This document shows, in pieces, positions 16,597 through 23,783 of a stretch of DNA of 23,783 bases (its first letter is position 1; every line of letters begins with the position of its first letter). The stretch spans positions 1 through 23,783 of the forward strand of contig PAZT01000030.1 of NCBI GenBank assembly GCA_002716165.1. The letters run 5' to 3'. The position numbers and the translations under genes were made by a program. The stretch is from Deltaproteobacteria bacterium (GTDB lineage Bacteria; SAR324; NAC60-12). The notes under the pieces are model-generated. The model was not told the origin of the DNA. It made no database searches and worked only from the letters and a program-made list of their open reading frames with translations.

Positions 16597-17469
16597 TTAT
16601 AACATCCAACGATCACGCGCAGTTTTTGAAAGAGCTAGAAGTTCGACTAATTTTTTTTTATCATTATTTTTAATTTTTTCCTCAAGTGAAGATAAGACTT
16701 TTTTGAAGGCAACAACTCGAGGAAGGAGTTTTTCTTGGTTTTCAAGAAAGATATCTGCCCACATTTCGGGACTTGAAGAAGCAATGCGTGAAAAATCCTT
16801 AAGTCCAGCACCAGAATGTCCCAAAGCTTCATGAGAGTCTGTATTTGAAATTGCCTGTATACAAGCGTAAGCAAGAATATGAGGTAAATGACTTACTGAA
16901 GCAAACATCTGATCATGAGATTCTGGATCCATTTCAGATACTTTAGCACCCATTGATTCCCAAAATCGTCTAACTACTAGAATCGATTCCTTATCAGTTT
17001 TTTCTTCAGGAGTAATTATGCAGCGCTTACCAAAAAACAAATTATTTTGTGCTGCAGATGGTCCAAAATTTTCTGATCCTGCTATGGGATGTCCTCCCAA
17101 AAAACGAATGTTCTCATAATCATGAGAACACATCATTTTCAAAAGAGGAGATTTTACGCTGCCAGTGTCAGTTAAAATTGCTGTCGAAGAAATATTTGGA
17201 AGAATTAAAGGAAGGATATCTTTAAATGATTTCACAGGAACAGCCAACAAAACTAACTCTGCTTGAGCAAGTTTTTTGTCAGGCATGTTCGAAAGGTAAT
17301 CAGCTAATTTTTCTGATTTGATCTCCTTGTGATATTCCTCGTTGTTATCATATCCAAGAATTTTTCGCGCCAGTCCTAAACGCCTAACATCTTTTGCAAC
17401 CGAACCTCCAATAAGGCCAAGACCTACAATTGCTATTGCTTCAAACGGTTGGAATCCTGAAGCATACAT
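16597..17469 (-). CDS. tyrA: Prephenate (or arogenate) dehydrogenase
   Basis: TyrA catalyses NAD(P)-dependent oxidative decarboxylation of prephenate to 4-hydroxyphenylpyruvate (or arogenate to tyrosine) in tyrosine synthesis. The Rossmann loop GLGLIGGS is at about 16-23. The catalytic-histidine segment GGHPIAGSENFGP lies near residues 124-136, followed by the helical dimer domain with FASVSHLPHILAYA. At 290 residues it is a stand-alone monofunctional form, without a fused chorismate mutase or ACT domain. The start lies 8 bases after the secF stop with no clear Shine-Dalgarno, so it probably depends on secF translation. Whether it prefers prephenate or arogenate, and NAD or NADP, cannot be settled by eye. 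Confidence 0.93.
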   Translation of the reverse strand: MYASGFQPFEAIAIVGLGLIGGSVAKDVRRLGLARKILGYDNNEEYHKEIKSEKLADYLSNMPDKKLAQAELVLLAVPVKSFKDILPLILPNISSTAILTDTGSVKSPLLKMMCSHDYENIRFLGGHPIAGSENFGPSAAQNNLFFGKRCIITPEEKTDKESILVVRRFWESMGAKVSEMDPESHDQMFASVSHLPHILAYACIQAISNTDSHEALGHSGAGLKDFSRIASSSPEMWADIFLENQEKLLPRVVAFKKVLSSLEEKIKNNDKKKLVELLALSKTARDRWML

Positions 17470-17477
17470 CTATAAAC

Positions 17478-18410
17478 TCAACTTGCCGCAGTTGATGTTC
17501 CACTGGCGGGAACTAATTTAGTTAAAAACAATGACACAGGACTTGCAACATAAATAGATGAATAAGTACCAACAAGCACACCTAAAAGCAATGCAAAAGA
17601 GAAATCATGAATTATTTCACCACCCAATATAAATAGAGCCAAAACAACCAGCAATGTGGTTCCAGAAGTAATTAACGTCCTGCTCAATGTTTCCGTAATA
17701 CTTAAATTTATTGTTTCTTCAGGTGATTTCTTACGATATTTCCCCACATTTTCTCTAATACGGTCAAAAACAACAATGGTATCATTCAGAGAATATCCCA
17801 CCACAGTAAGCAATGCTGCAACTACCGTTAGAGTAAATTCTTTATCCAAGATGGAAAAAATTCCTACTATAATTAATACGTCATGAACTAAGGCAATTAT
17901 TGCACTAACTCCCTGTCTCCACTGAAAGCGAATGGTGATATAAAGCAAAACAAGCCCCAAGGCTATAAGTATAGCCTGTACAGCACTGATTTTAAGTTCA
18001 TCACCAACTTTCGGCCCAATTGATTCGATTCGTCGTATTTCTAATTTAGGATGCTGATTCAGAAGTATATTCCCTAATTCTCTAGTTAAATTCTCGCCTG
18101 TTCCCAATGGGCTATCAATAGGAAGACCTAGAAGTATTTCCATATCAATAATGTCACCAAATGTTTGAAGCACAACATTTTGCATGCCTCGCTCAGCAAA
18201 CAAATTCCGAAGCTGGTCTAAGTTGGGTTGACTCTCAAATTTAATCTGTACATTAGTTCCTCCTCTAAAATCAATACCATATTTTAGACCCTTTTGTACT
18301 GTTACCGAACCTATTCCTGCTAGTAAGAGAATAGCTGAAATAATTGTAGCAATACGGCGATAAGCGAGAAAATTTATAAATTGTCCTTCTTTAAAATTAA
18401 GAAACTGCAT
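17478..18410 (-). CDS. secF: Protein translocase subunit SecF
   Basis: SecF pairs with SecD in an RND-like complex that uses the proton gradient to pull proteins out of SecYEG on the periplasmic side. The 310-residue chain has the first membrane segment at about 15-35, the family motif GIDFRGGTNVQI at about 45-56, and a periplasmic domain to about residue 135. Five further membrane helices follow, with VGYSLNDTIVVFDRIREN marking the RND-like core. It starts 37 bases after the secD stop on the same strand and is followed by tyrA after 8 bases. No Shine-Dalgarno is obvious before its ATG. Confidence 0.96.
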   Translation of the reverse strand: MQFLNFKEGQFINFLAYRRIATIISAILLLAGIGSVTVQKGLKYGIDFRGGTNVQIKFESQPNLDQLRNLFAERGMQNVVLQTFGDIIDMEILLGLPIDSPLGTGENLTRELGNILLNQHPKLEIRRIESIGPKVGDELKISAVQAILIALGLVLLYITIRFQWRQGVSAIIALVHDVLIIVGIFSILDKEFTLTVVAALLTVVGYSLNDTIVVFDRIRENVGKYRKKSPEETINLSITETLSRTLITSGTTLLVVLALFILGGEIIHDFSFALLLGVLVGTYSSIYVASPVSLFLTKLVPASGTSTAAS

Positions 18411-18447
18411 TGTCTAAAATCAAATTGAAGAAAAATATTTTTATTAA

Positions 18448-20016
18448 TTAAATGCTTACAGAACTTAATTTTGTTCTTCTCAAATAAACAAAATCGAAAA
18501 AGAATCGTGTAACCATTATTGCTGTAAACATGCTTGCAATTATACCTATTGAGAGAGTTACAGCAAAGCCTTTGATAGGACCTGTACCAAATTGTAGCAG
18601 AGCAAGAGCGGCAAAAAGTGTGGTAACATTTGCATCCAAAATTGTTCGGAAAGCTTTTGCAAATCCTTCCTGTATTGCAGCTCTTGGGTTTTCTGTTCTT
18701 TTTATTTCTTCCCTTATACGCTGAAAAATTAATACATTTGCATCAACTGCCATACCAATAGTCAACACAATCCCTGCCATACCCGGTAAGGTTAATGTTG
18801 CTCCAAAGGCTCCAAGAACGGATATAATTAAAATTACATTGAAAATCAGCGCTACTGCAGCAAAAACTCCTGCCAAGCGATAATAAACGAGCATGAAAAC
18901 TAAAACTAGCACGCTGCCAATCATCAATGAATTAAGACCCTGATTTACAGAATCTTCTCCAAGACTGGCTCCAACCGTACGCTCCTCCCTGATTTCTATT
19001 GGAGCCGGTAATGATCCAGAACGTAGTACAATTTTAAGAGTATCTGCTTCCTCAACAGTGAACTGTCCAGATATTGATGCTTCTCCCCCAGTTATTGCTT
19101 CACGAATTACCGGAGCAGACTGAACTTTATCGTCTAATACAATTGCCATGTTTCTACCCACATTGCGACGGGTGATTTTCGCAAACTTATCTGCACCGAT
19201 TGAATCGAATGAAAGCGAAACATAGGGCCTATTATCCTGAGAATCGATCCTGACCCGAGCATCTCTGATAAATTCTCCAGTCATCAGTATCTTTTTCTCA
19301 AGCACATAAGGCCGTTTTGAGATAAGTTTATTTGTTACTTTATCCCATATTTCTTCATATTTTACTACTTCAGTCAGTCTGTTATAACTGTCTGGAGTGG
19401 CATTATTGTTGACAAGTTGAAACTGCAAAACTGCCTGTGGTCCTATCAATTCTATGGCACGATCTCTGTCTTTTAGTCCTGGTAGCTGAATAACAATATT
19501 GTTGATACCCTGCTGTTGTAAAGAAGGTTCACTTATACCAAGGCTGTCAATACGGTTACGCAATACTTCTAGAGCCTGACTAACTGCATTTTTCTTAATG
19601 AGTTCCGCCTCTTCTGACTTTAGCTTAAGATAAGTAAGATCACCTTGACCATTCTGATCAAACTGTACAAGGAAACGATCGTATGGTGCCTGATCCAATT
19701 GAACTTTTCTACCTGGTTCCATCTCAACAATTAGAGAATCTGAAGTTTGGCGGACTTCAACAAAATCAACCTGCTCATCAATCATTAGGTCCTCTAGTTC
19801 CTCCGCAGTCCTACGAAGAATTTCTTTAACTGCATCGTCAGCTTTTATTTCTATGTCTAGGTACATTCCCCCCTGTAAATCAAGTCCAAGATTGACTTTA
19901 TTTTCGATAGTCTGCGGATCGACTCCTGGCTGATATGCCCTGTATGTCGGGAATGCATAATAAAGGGCTCCAAGCAGCACAATCAGAATGATGGCACCTT
20001 TTAGCTTAATATCCAT
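18448..20016 (-). CDS. secD: Protein translocase subunit SecD
   Basis: This 522-residue inner-membrane protein has an N-terminal membrane segment (about 7-24), the D1 motif NLGLDLQGGMYLDIEI near residues 42-57, and a large periplasmic region. That region includes EVLRNRIDSLGISEPSLQQQG and, near 190, an IELIGPQAVLQFQ segment, then a head domain with VVLDDKVQSAPVI-like residues. The C-terminal RND core of five helices carries GMAVDANVLIFQRIREE at about 425-441. SecD and SecF together drive late steps of protein export. Its length is typical of stand-alone SecD, so there is no SecDF fusion. The gene is 143 bases downstream of yajC and 37 bases upstream of secF. Confidence 0.96.
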   Translation of the reverse strand: MDIKLKGAIILIVLLGALYYAFPTYRAYQPGVDPQTIENKVNLGLDLQGGMYLDIEIKADDAVKEILRRTAEELEDLMIDEQVDFVEVRQTSDSLIVEMEPGRKVQLDQAPYDRFLVQFDQNGQGDLTYLKLKSEEAELIKKNAVSQALEVLRNRIDSLGISEPSLQQQGINNIVIQLPGLKDRDRAIELIGPQAVLQFQLVNNNATPDSYNRLTEVVKYEEIWDKVTNKLISKRPYVLEKKILMTGEFIRDARVRIDSQDNRPYVSLSFDSIGADKFAKITRRNVGRNMAIVLDDKVQSAPVIREAITGGEASISGQFTVEEADTLKIVLRSGSLPAPIEIREERTVGASLGEDSVNQGLNSLMIGSVLVLVFMLVYYRLAGVFAAVALIFNVILIISVLGAFGATLTLPGMAGIVLTIGMAVDANVLIFQRIREEIKRTENPRAAIQEGFAKAFRTILDANVTTLFAALALLQFGTGPIKGFAVTLSIGIIASMFTAIMVTRFFFDFVYLRRTKLSSVSI

Positions 20017-20159
20017 GATTTTTTATTTTAAAATATAGTCAATACCAAATCGGACAGGAAATAAAATATATAAAATAGAGGAATCTTGGTAAAATATTTC
20101 AGCCAATAAAGCAATGCTTTTTCATATAATTTTGATTTTTATTAGCTATTATTTTGTTC

Positions 20160-20546
20160 TCATTTTTTGGATTTCTTTTCTTTTTTCTCTTCTATCTCTT
20201 CTTTTTCCTCATCAGCATCATCTTTGTTTACTCCAGTTTTTTTATCCATTCGAGAAACTTGGTGACGCTCTAACTGAATTTGGATTTTGCTGGCAATCTC
20301 CAAAGTTAACCTATCATCTCCAACCTTGACAATAGTTCCAAATATTCCACCGTTTGTGACAACCTTGTCGCCCTTTCGCAGACTGTCTACCATTCTCTGA
20401 TGTTCCTTCTGTTTTTTTTGTTGAGGACGAATTATCAAAAACCAGAATACTCCTAAGATTAAAATTAGAGGTATAAATTGAAAAAAAGCACTTCCTGATG
20501 CTGCTTCAGCAGATTGGGCATATGCGACTGAAAAAAAAGGAAACAT
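20160..20546 (-). CDS. yajC: Preprotein translocase accessory subunit YajC
   Basis: YajC is a small single-span inner-membrane partner of SecDF. The sequence has a short N-terminus ending VAYAQS, the membrane helix FQFIPLILILGVFWFLII, and the diagnostic RPQQKKQKEHQRMVDSLRKGDKVVTNGGIFGTI. A charged Lys/Glu tail closes it. I prefer the Met at 20546 (128 residues). GGAG lies 8 bases upstream of it, and many YajC proteins begin with a similar short MF...AYAQ segment. The earlier in-frame ATG at 20600 (146 residues) has no Shine-Dalgarno and falls in the -10 region of a putative promoter. It heads the yajC-secD-secF-tyrA set. Confidence 0.93.
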   Translation of the reverse strand: MFPFFSVAYAQSAEAASGSAFFQFIPLILILGVFWFLIIRPQQKKQKEHQRMVDSLRKGDKVVTNGGIFGTIVKVGDDRLTLEIASKIQIQLERHQVSRMDKKTGVNKDDADEEKEEIEEKKEKKSKK

Positions 20547-20595
20547 TAAATTAGCTCCAGTTAAGGTTAATAAGATTGTTAAGCCGTAAAAGCTT

Positions 20596-20624
20596 ATCAT
20601 TACATTTGAAAAAGTTCACGTCAA
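20596..20624 (-). promoter_or_regulatory. Putative promoter of the yajC-secDF-tyrA unit
   Basis: On the minus strand TTGACG (20624 to 20619, five of six) is followed after 17 bases by AATGAT (20601 to 20596, four of six). Transcription would begin near 20589, about 43 bases ahead of the preferred yajC start at 20546. The weak -10 makes this tentative. Confidence 0.35.
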
Positions 20625-20762
20625 AATAATTCCTAAATCATTTTTTTTATTAATCAGCAAATCATTTTTTTAGCCCTACTGATATTTTACAAATATTCCG
20701 AGCTACTCTGAATTCTTATGAATTTGTATATTAAAATTATTACTTAATTTTTTTGAAAATTC

Positions 20763-21455
20763 TCACACCTTACGGGGACGCAGGTGTGCATTCCAGCGGA
20801 ATTCAAGTTTTTTGAAAAGAGAGACGATTATGAAAGTTAAACAAAAGTAGAAAAAACCTGCAGTGATAAAAGATTCGAATGGTACAAAATGGCGAGAATT
20901 TACTACTTTTGCTGCACCAAACAGATCAACGATTGTAACCACACCAGCAAGTGCACTGCCATGGAGCATGAAGATAGTTTCATTTCCATACGCCGGAAGT
21001 GCCCTGCGAAAAGTTCCAGGGAGAATAATTCGCCTATACATAGTTGATTTCGACATCCCACATGCACGTGCTGCCTCAAAGTCACCAAATGGGGTCTGCT
21101 CTATGGTTCCACGCAGGATTTCTGCTGTATATCCTGCAGTATTGAGTGCAAAGGCAATTAATGCACACCAGTAAGCTTCCTTGAACACAATCCAAATAAC
21201 ACTCTCACGAACAAACTCGAACTGTCCCATTCCGTGATAAATCAAGAACATCTGCACCAGTAGCGGAGTCCCCCGGAAAAAATAAATATAAGTTTTAGGA
21301 AAAATTTGAATCCATGGTGACCTGCAAATAGCCAGAAGCGCTATTGGGAGAGCTAGTACAAAACCACATACGAGAGACAGGAACACCAGTTGAATTGTAA
21401 CCCAAAGACCCTCAATGTAAAGGTGAATATTAGTAAAGATAACTTCGTAGTCCAT
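20763..21455 (-). CDS. hisM: HisM-like amino-acid ABC transporter permease
   Basis: This 230-residue inner-membrane permease has about five helices. It carries the FRGTPLLVQMFLIYHG segment near 60-75 and the EAA loop GDFEAARACGMSKSTMYRRIILPGTFRRALP at about 125-155, which docks on the ATPase. Similarity to HisM is strong throughout, including LNTAGYTAEI and PAYGNETIFMLHGSALA. The start is the ATG at 21455, which shares one base with the hisQ stop (TGATG) and has a good GGAGG six bases upstream; a TTG at 21458 is the alternative. The overlap points to translational coupling and paired HisQ/HisM assembly. Substrates are inferred to be basic amino acids. Confidence 0.93.
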   Translation of the reverse strand: MDYEVIFTNIHLYIEGLWVTIQLVFLSLVCGFVLALPIALLAICRSPWIQIFPKTYIYFFRGTPLLVQMFLIYHGMGQFEFVRESVIWIVFKEAYWCALIAFALNTAGYTAEILRGTIEQTPFGDFEAARACGMSKSTMYRRIILPGTFRRALPAYGNETIFMLHGSALAGVVTIVDLFGAAKVVNSRHFVPFESFITAGFFYFCLTFIIVSLFKKLEFRWNAHLRPRKV

Positions 21456-22141
21456 CAAGCCCTCCTCACACCTACACTGAATCGGCGGTTAGCCCAACGA
21501 AGCCCAAAATCAGAAACACCTGTTATTACCAAAAACAACATGGCTACTACAAGGTAAAATGTAAATGGCTGGCGAGTAGCTCCACCAGCTACACCTGCAT
21601 TGTAAACCATGTCATGTAGCCCAATCACTGAAACAAGTGCAGTTGATTTTGAAAGTACCATCCAGTTGTTACCAAAACCTGGTAATGAATGTCTTACCAT
21701 CAGAGGCATAGTTATATGCACAAATACTTTCCAACGATTCATTCCGAAGGCATGTGCCGCTTCTATTTCCCCTTTTGAAACAGCAAGTATTCCTCCTCTA
21801 AAAGTCTCGGTCATATATGCACCAAAGATAAAACCTATAGTCAGAGTTCCTGCTATAAAAGGACTTATATCTATATAGTCCCATCCAAAGAAATCTCCAA
21901 TGTTGTTGAGCTGGATTTGGCCACCATAATAAATTATTGTCATAAGCACCAAATCAGGAATCCCTCTGATCAAAGTGGTGTAAATATTTGCACTGCTGCG
22001 AGCAATTTGTGATTTAGATAGCTTGGACAAAGCACCAATCAGACCAAGAATTATTGCTATTAAAAGGGAAAGCAAGGCCACTTCTATAGTTAGTATCATT
22101 CCCTGCAAAATCATCGGGAAATAGCCATGAAGATCAAACAT
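21455..22141 (-). CDS. hisQ: HisQ-like amino-acid ABC transporter permease
   Basis: This 228-residue inner-membrane permease forms the translocation channel with the HisM-like protein. TTLIRGIPDLVLMTIIYYG (about 53-71) and FGAYMTETFRGG are characteristic of HisQ. The EAA loop GEIEAAHAFGMNRWKVFVHITMPLM is near 125-150, and the chain ends RRFSVGVRRA, as in HisQ. The ATG at 22141 has only a weak AAGG upstream. A strong terminator hairpin lies 20 bases before the start (22161-22202), so expression depends on read-through or on a promoter I did not identify. Confidence 0.93.
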   Translation of the reverse strand: MFDLHGYFPMILQGMILTIEVALLSLLIAIILGLIGALSKLSKSQIARSSANIYTTLIRGIPDLVLMTIIYYGGQIQLNNIGDFFGWDYIDISPFIAGTLTIGFIFGAYMTETFRGGILAVSKGEIEAAHAFGMNRWKVFVHITMPLMVRHSLPGFGNNWMVLSKSTALVSVIGLHDMVYNAGVAGGATRQPFTFYLVVAMLFLVITGVSDFGLRWANRRFSVGVRRA

Positions 22142-22160
22142 GCCTTATATTCGTGAGAGT

Positions 22161-22202
22161 AAAAAGAGTAAGCCACGAAATCCTGAAATTCCGTGGCTTA
22201 CT
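22161..22202 (-). terminator. Strong intrinsic terminator between binding-protein and permease genes
   Basis: AGTAAGCCACG at 22167-22177 and CGTGGCTTACT at 22192-22202 form a perfect 11-base stem, extended past one mismatch by a few A-T pairs. On the minus strand the hairpin is followed at once by TTTTT (22165 to 22161). It lies 70 bases after the HisJ-like stop and just ahead of hisQ, so it should give far more binding-protein mRNA than permease mRNA. Confidence 0.8.
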
Positions 22203-22271
22203 AATAGAATAATTAGGAGTTTTTTTGAGGCTTATTTAATATATTATTTTAAACCTCAACCAAGACAAATC

Positions 22272-23042
22272 TTAGTAAACATCAAATGCGAAATATTTTC
22301 CATTGATACGGTGATAAACACCATTAGCACGAATAACTTTAATAGCTAGACTGAAAAGTTTAGCTAATTCACGCTCATTCTTTCGCACCGCGATACCAGC
22401 ACCAACACCAAAATATTTTGGGTCGGAATAGCCTGGTCCTACAAACTCCCAACCTTTTCCTTTATCTGTTTTCAGAAAACCCTCATCCATTGCAATTGAA
22501 TCTGCAAGCAACAAGTCAATTCGTCCAGCAATTGCATCAAGATAAGCTTCATCCTGGGTCCCATATCTCTTAATATTAACGCTATCACCAAACTCAGCAG
22601 TAATGAAATTGTCGTGAATAGTTGCACGCTGAACCCCAACAGTTTTACCTTTCATACCTGCCTTTGAAATTATAATTCCAGATCCTTTTTTTCGAGCGAA
22701 CTTAGCTGGAGTGTTATAGTACTTTTCAGAAAAAGCGACTTTCTTTTTACGTTCTTCCGTGATTGACATAGAAGCTATGATAGCATCATATTTGCGGGCC
22801 AGCAGCGCTGGGATAATGCCATCCCAGTCCTGCGGTACCAGTACACATTCAGCACCAATTTCCTCACAAAGAGCCCTTGCGATATCAATGTCAAATCCTT
22901 TAAGTGTCCCGTCTTTTTCGATCGAGCTAAAAGGAGGGTATGCTCCCTCAACACCGATACGAATTTTGTCCCATTCATTTGCTGAAACATTCGAAGTAAA
23001 TGTAAAAAGAACCAGCAGAGTCAGAGTAATTAATTTTTTCAT
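22272..23042 (-). CDS. hisJ: HisJ-like periplasmic amino-acid-binding protein
   Basis: This is a type-2 periplasmic binding protein of the lysine/arginine/ornithine/histidine group. The signal peptide runs to about Ala22 (MKKLITLTLLVLF, then NVSA). The mature protein starts IRIGVEGAYPPF and has GFDIDIARALCEEIGAEC, then ASMSITEERKKKVAFSE with the ligand-carboxylate Arg. Next come GVQRAT and YGTQDEAYLDAIAGRIDLLLAD. It ends FDVY, like HisJ. I chose the ATG at 23042 (256 residues) because GGAG lies 7 bases upstream and the signal peptide begins there; the in-frame extension to 23198 overlaps the ATPase gene. The exact ligand is not decided by sequence alone; basic amino acids are likely. Confidence 0.92.
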   Translation of the reverse strand: MKKLITLTLLVLFTFTSNVSANEWDKIRIGVEGAYPPFSSIEKDGTLKGFDIDIARALCEEIGAECVLVPQDWDGIIPALLARKYDAIIASMSITEERKKKVAFSEKYYNTPAKFARKKGSGIIISKAGMKGKTVGVQRATIHDNFITAEFGDSVNIKRYGTQDEAYLDAIAGRIDLLLADSIAMDEGFLKTDKGKGWEFVGPGYSDPKYFGVGAGIAVRKNERELAKLFSLAIKVIRANGVYHRINGKYFAFDVY

Positions 23043-23072
23043 AGTATTTCTCCATTTTAATTTTTTAATTAA

Positions 23073-23095
23073 TGAGATATGAAAATAATATCTCA
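23073..23095 (-). repeat. Intercistronic hairpin between ATPase and binding-protein genes
   Basis: TGAGATAT at 23073-23080 and ATATCTCA at 23088-23095 form a perfect 8-base inverted repeat with a 7-base loop, in the 76-base gap between the two genes. No T-run follows on the minus strand, so it is not a standard terminator. It may stabilise or mark processing of the downstream mRNA. Confidence 0.4.
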
Positions 23096-23118
23096 GTTTG
23101 AAGCCCTTACGACTTGCT

Positions 23119-23783
23119 TTAAGTTTCGATTTTCTTGGAAATAAACTGTCGAAATCGATCTGAGGAGGGGTTTTTGAAAATTTCAGAAGGCGTACCATCC
23201 TCCTCTATGCTGCCTTCATGCAGAAAAACAACTCTTGAAGAGACATCTTGTGCAAATCCAATCTCATGCGTAACAACAATCATTGTTCGCCCTTCTTCAG
23301 CGAGATTTTGCATCACCTGTAAAACTTCTCCTACCAGTTCTGGATCAAGTGCTGAGGTAGGCTCGTCAAAAAGCAACATATCCGGTTCCATTGCTAGTGC
23401 CCTTGCAATTGCTACTCGCTGCTGTTGGCCTCCAGAAAGATGGGCCGGGTGGTAATGCTTTCTGTCATGAATCCCAACCTTATGCAAAAGGGACTCTGCC
23501 CGCTCAATAGCCTCATTTTTTGGTATTTTAAGAACATGTATGGGAGCCTCAATTATATTTTCCAATACCGTCATGTGGGACCATAGATTGAACTGCTGAA
23601 AAACCATTCCAAGCCGAGTCCTGATGCGCTCCACCTGTTTAATGTCTTCCGGCACAATAGTTCCGTTGTGGTCCTGCTTCATTCGAATCAACTCACCACG
23701 TACATATATTTTACCACTTGTGAGAGTTTCCAGCATATTGATACAGCGCAGAAAGGTACTTTTACCTGAACCACTGGCACCCA
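23119..23783 (-). CDS. hisP: HisP-like ABC transporter ATPase, 5' end outside the window
   Basis: The frame runs to the right edge. The last bases encode the Walker A loop GASGSGKST, so the first 30-40 residues lie outside. Following it are FLRCINMLE, the Q-loop FQQFNLWSHMTVLENIIEAP, the signature LSGGQQQR, Walker B MLLFDEPTSALDPELVGEV and the switch histidine in VVTHEIGFAQDV. The wording of these segments is very close to HisP of enteric bacteria. The protein hydrolyses ATP at the cytoplasmic face of the HisQ/HisM pair. It is the first visible gene of the operon, in the order ATPase, binding protein, permease, permease, as in artPIQM. Confidence 0.95.
   Translation of the reverse strand, partial: GASGSGKSTFLRCINMLETLTSGKIYVRGELIRMKQDHNGTIVPEDIKQVERIRTRLGMVFQQFNLWSHMTVLENIIEAPIHVLKIPKNEAIERAESLLHKVGIHDRKHYHPAHLSGGQQQRVAIARALAMEPDMLLFDEPTSALDPELVGEVLQVMQNLAEEGRTMIVVTHEIGFAQDVSSRVVFLHEGSIEEDGTPSEIFKNPSSDRFRQFISKKIET

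Noticed and set aside
20110..20126. Small AAAGC/GCTTT hairpin between yajC and secD as a terminator
   Set aside because: The stem is only five bases with a three-base loop, too weak to call.
23043..23198. Upstream extension of the binding-protein gene
   Set aside because: It overlaps the ATPase gene and precedes a perfect signal peptide with GGAG at the 23042 start.

Overview
The window is AT-rich chromosomal DNA from a Gram-negative bacterium. It has signal peptides with lipoboxes, an outer-membrane barrel protein, periplasmic c-type heme motifs, YajC-SecD-SecF and a HisPJQM-type uptake system with a periplasmic binding protein. No tRNA, rRNA, insertion sequence, CRISPR array or phage gene was seen. 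The mix of SelB, a TrpB2-type enzyme, a YhdH/AcuI reductase, a C554-type tetraheme cytochrome and a UPF0164/PorV-like barrel would suit an uncultured marine proteobacterial or deltaproteobacterial-like lineage (SAR324 is one possibility). That placement is an inference, not something the sequence proves.

Layout. (1) 1-2234, plus strand: a large unrecognised helix-rich protein, open at the left edge, then a small unrecognised acidic protein behind its own promoter. (2) 2289-6637, minus strand: selB followed 8 bases later by a TPR plus type-1 periplasmic-binding-fold protein resembling LpoA/LppC. (3) 6760-10862, plus strand: a strong extended -10 promoter drives an unrecognised exported protein. 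Then come an HDHD1-like HAD phosphatase, a YhdH/AcuI-type reductase and, 33 bases on, a stand-alone TrpB2-type tryptophan synthase beta-like enzyme. (4) 11156-16586, plus strand: a cell-envelope cluster of an outer-membrane barrel protein, two lipoproteins (one with EF-hand loops and eight extra cysteines) and a tetraheme cytochrome fused to a degenerate phosphoesterase-like domain. (5) 16597-20546, minus strand: yajC, secD, secF and tyrA, with tyrA 8 bases after secF. (6) 20763-23783, minus strand: a HisP-HisJ-HisQ-HisM amino-acid ABC transporter, cut at the right edge inside the ATPase gene, with a strong intrinsic terminator between the binding-protein and permease genes.

Most genes are housekeeping. 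The part that best deserves a second look as a possibly undescribed system is cluster 4: a barrel, two lipoproteins and a secreted multiheme cytochrome, all tightly spaced on one strand and all predicted to leave the cytoplasm. Next in interest are the attenuator-like terminator in the transporter operon and the SelB protein with an altered G4 motif.
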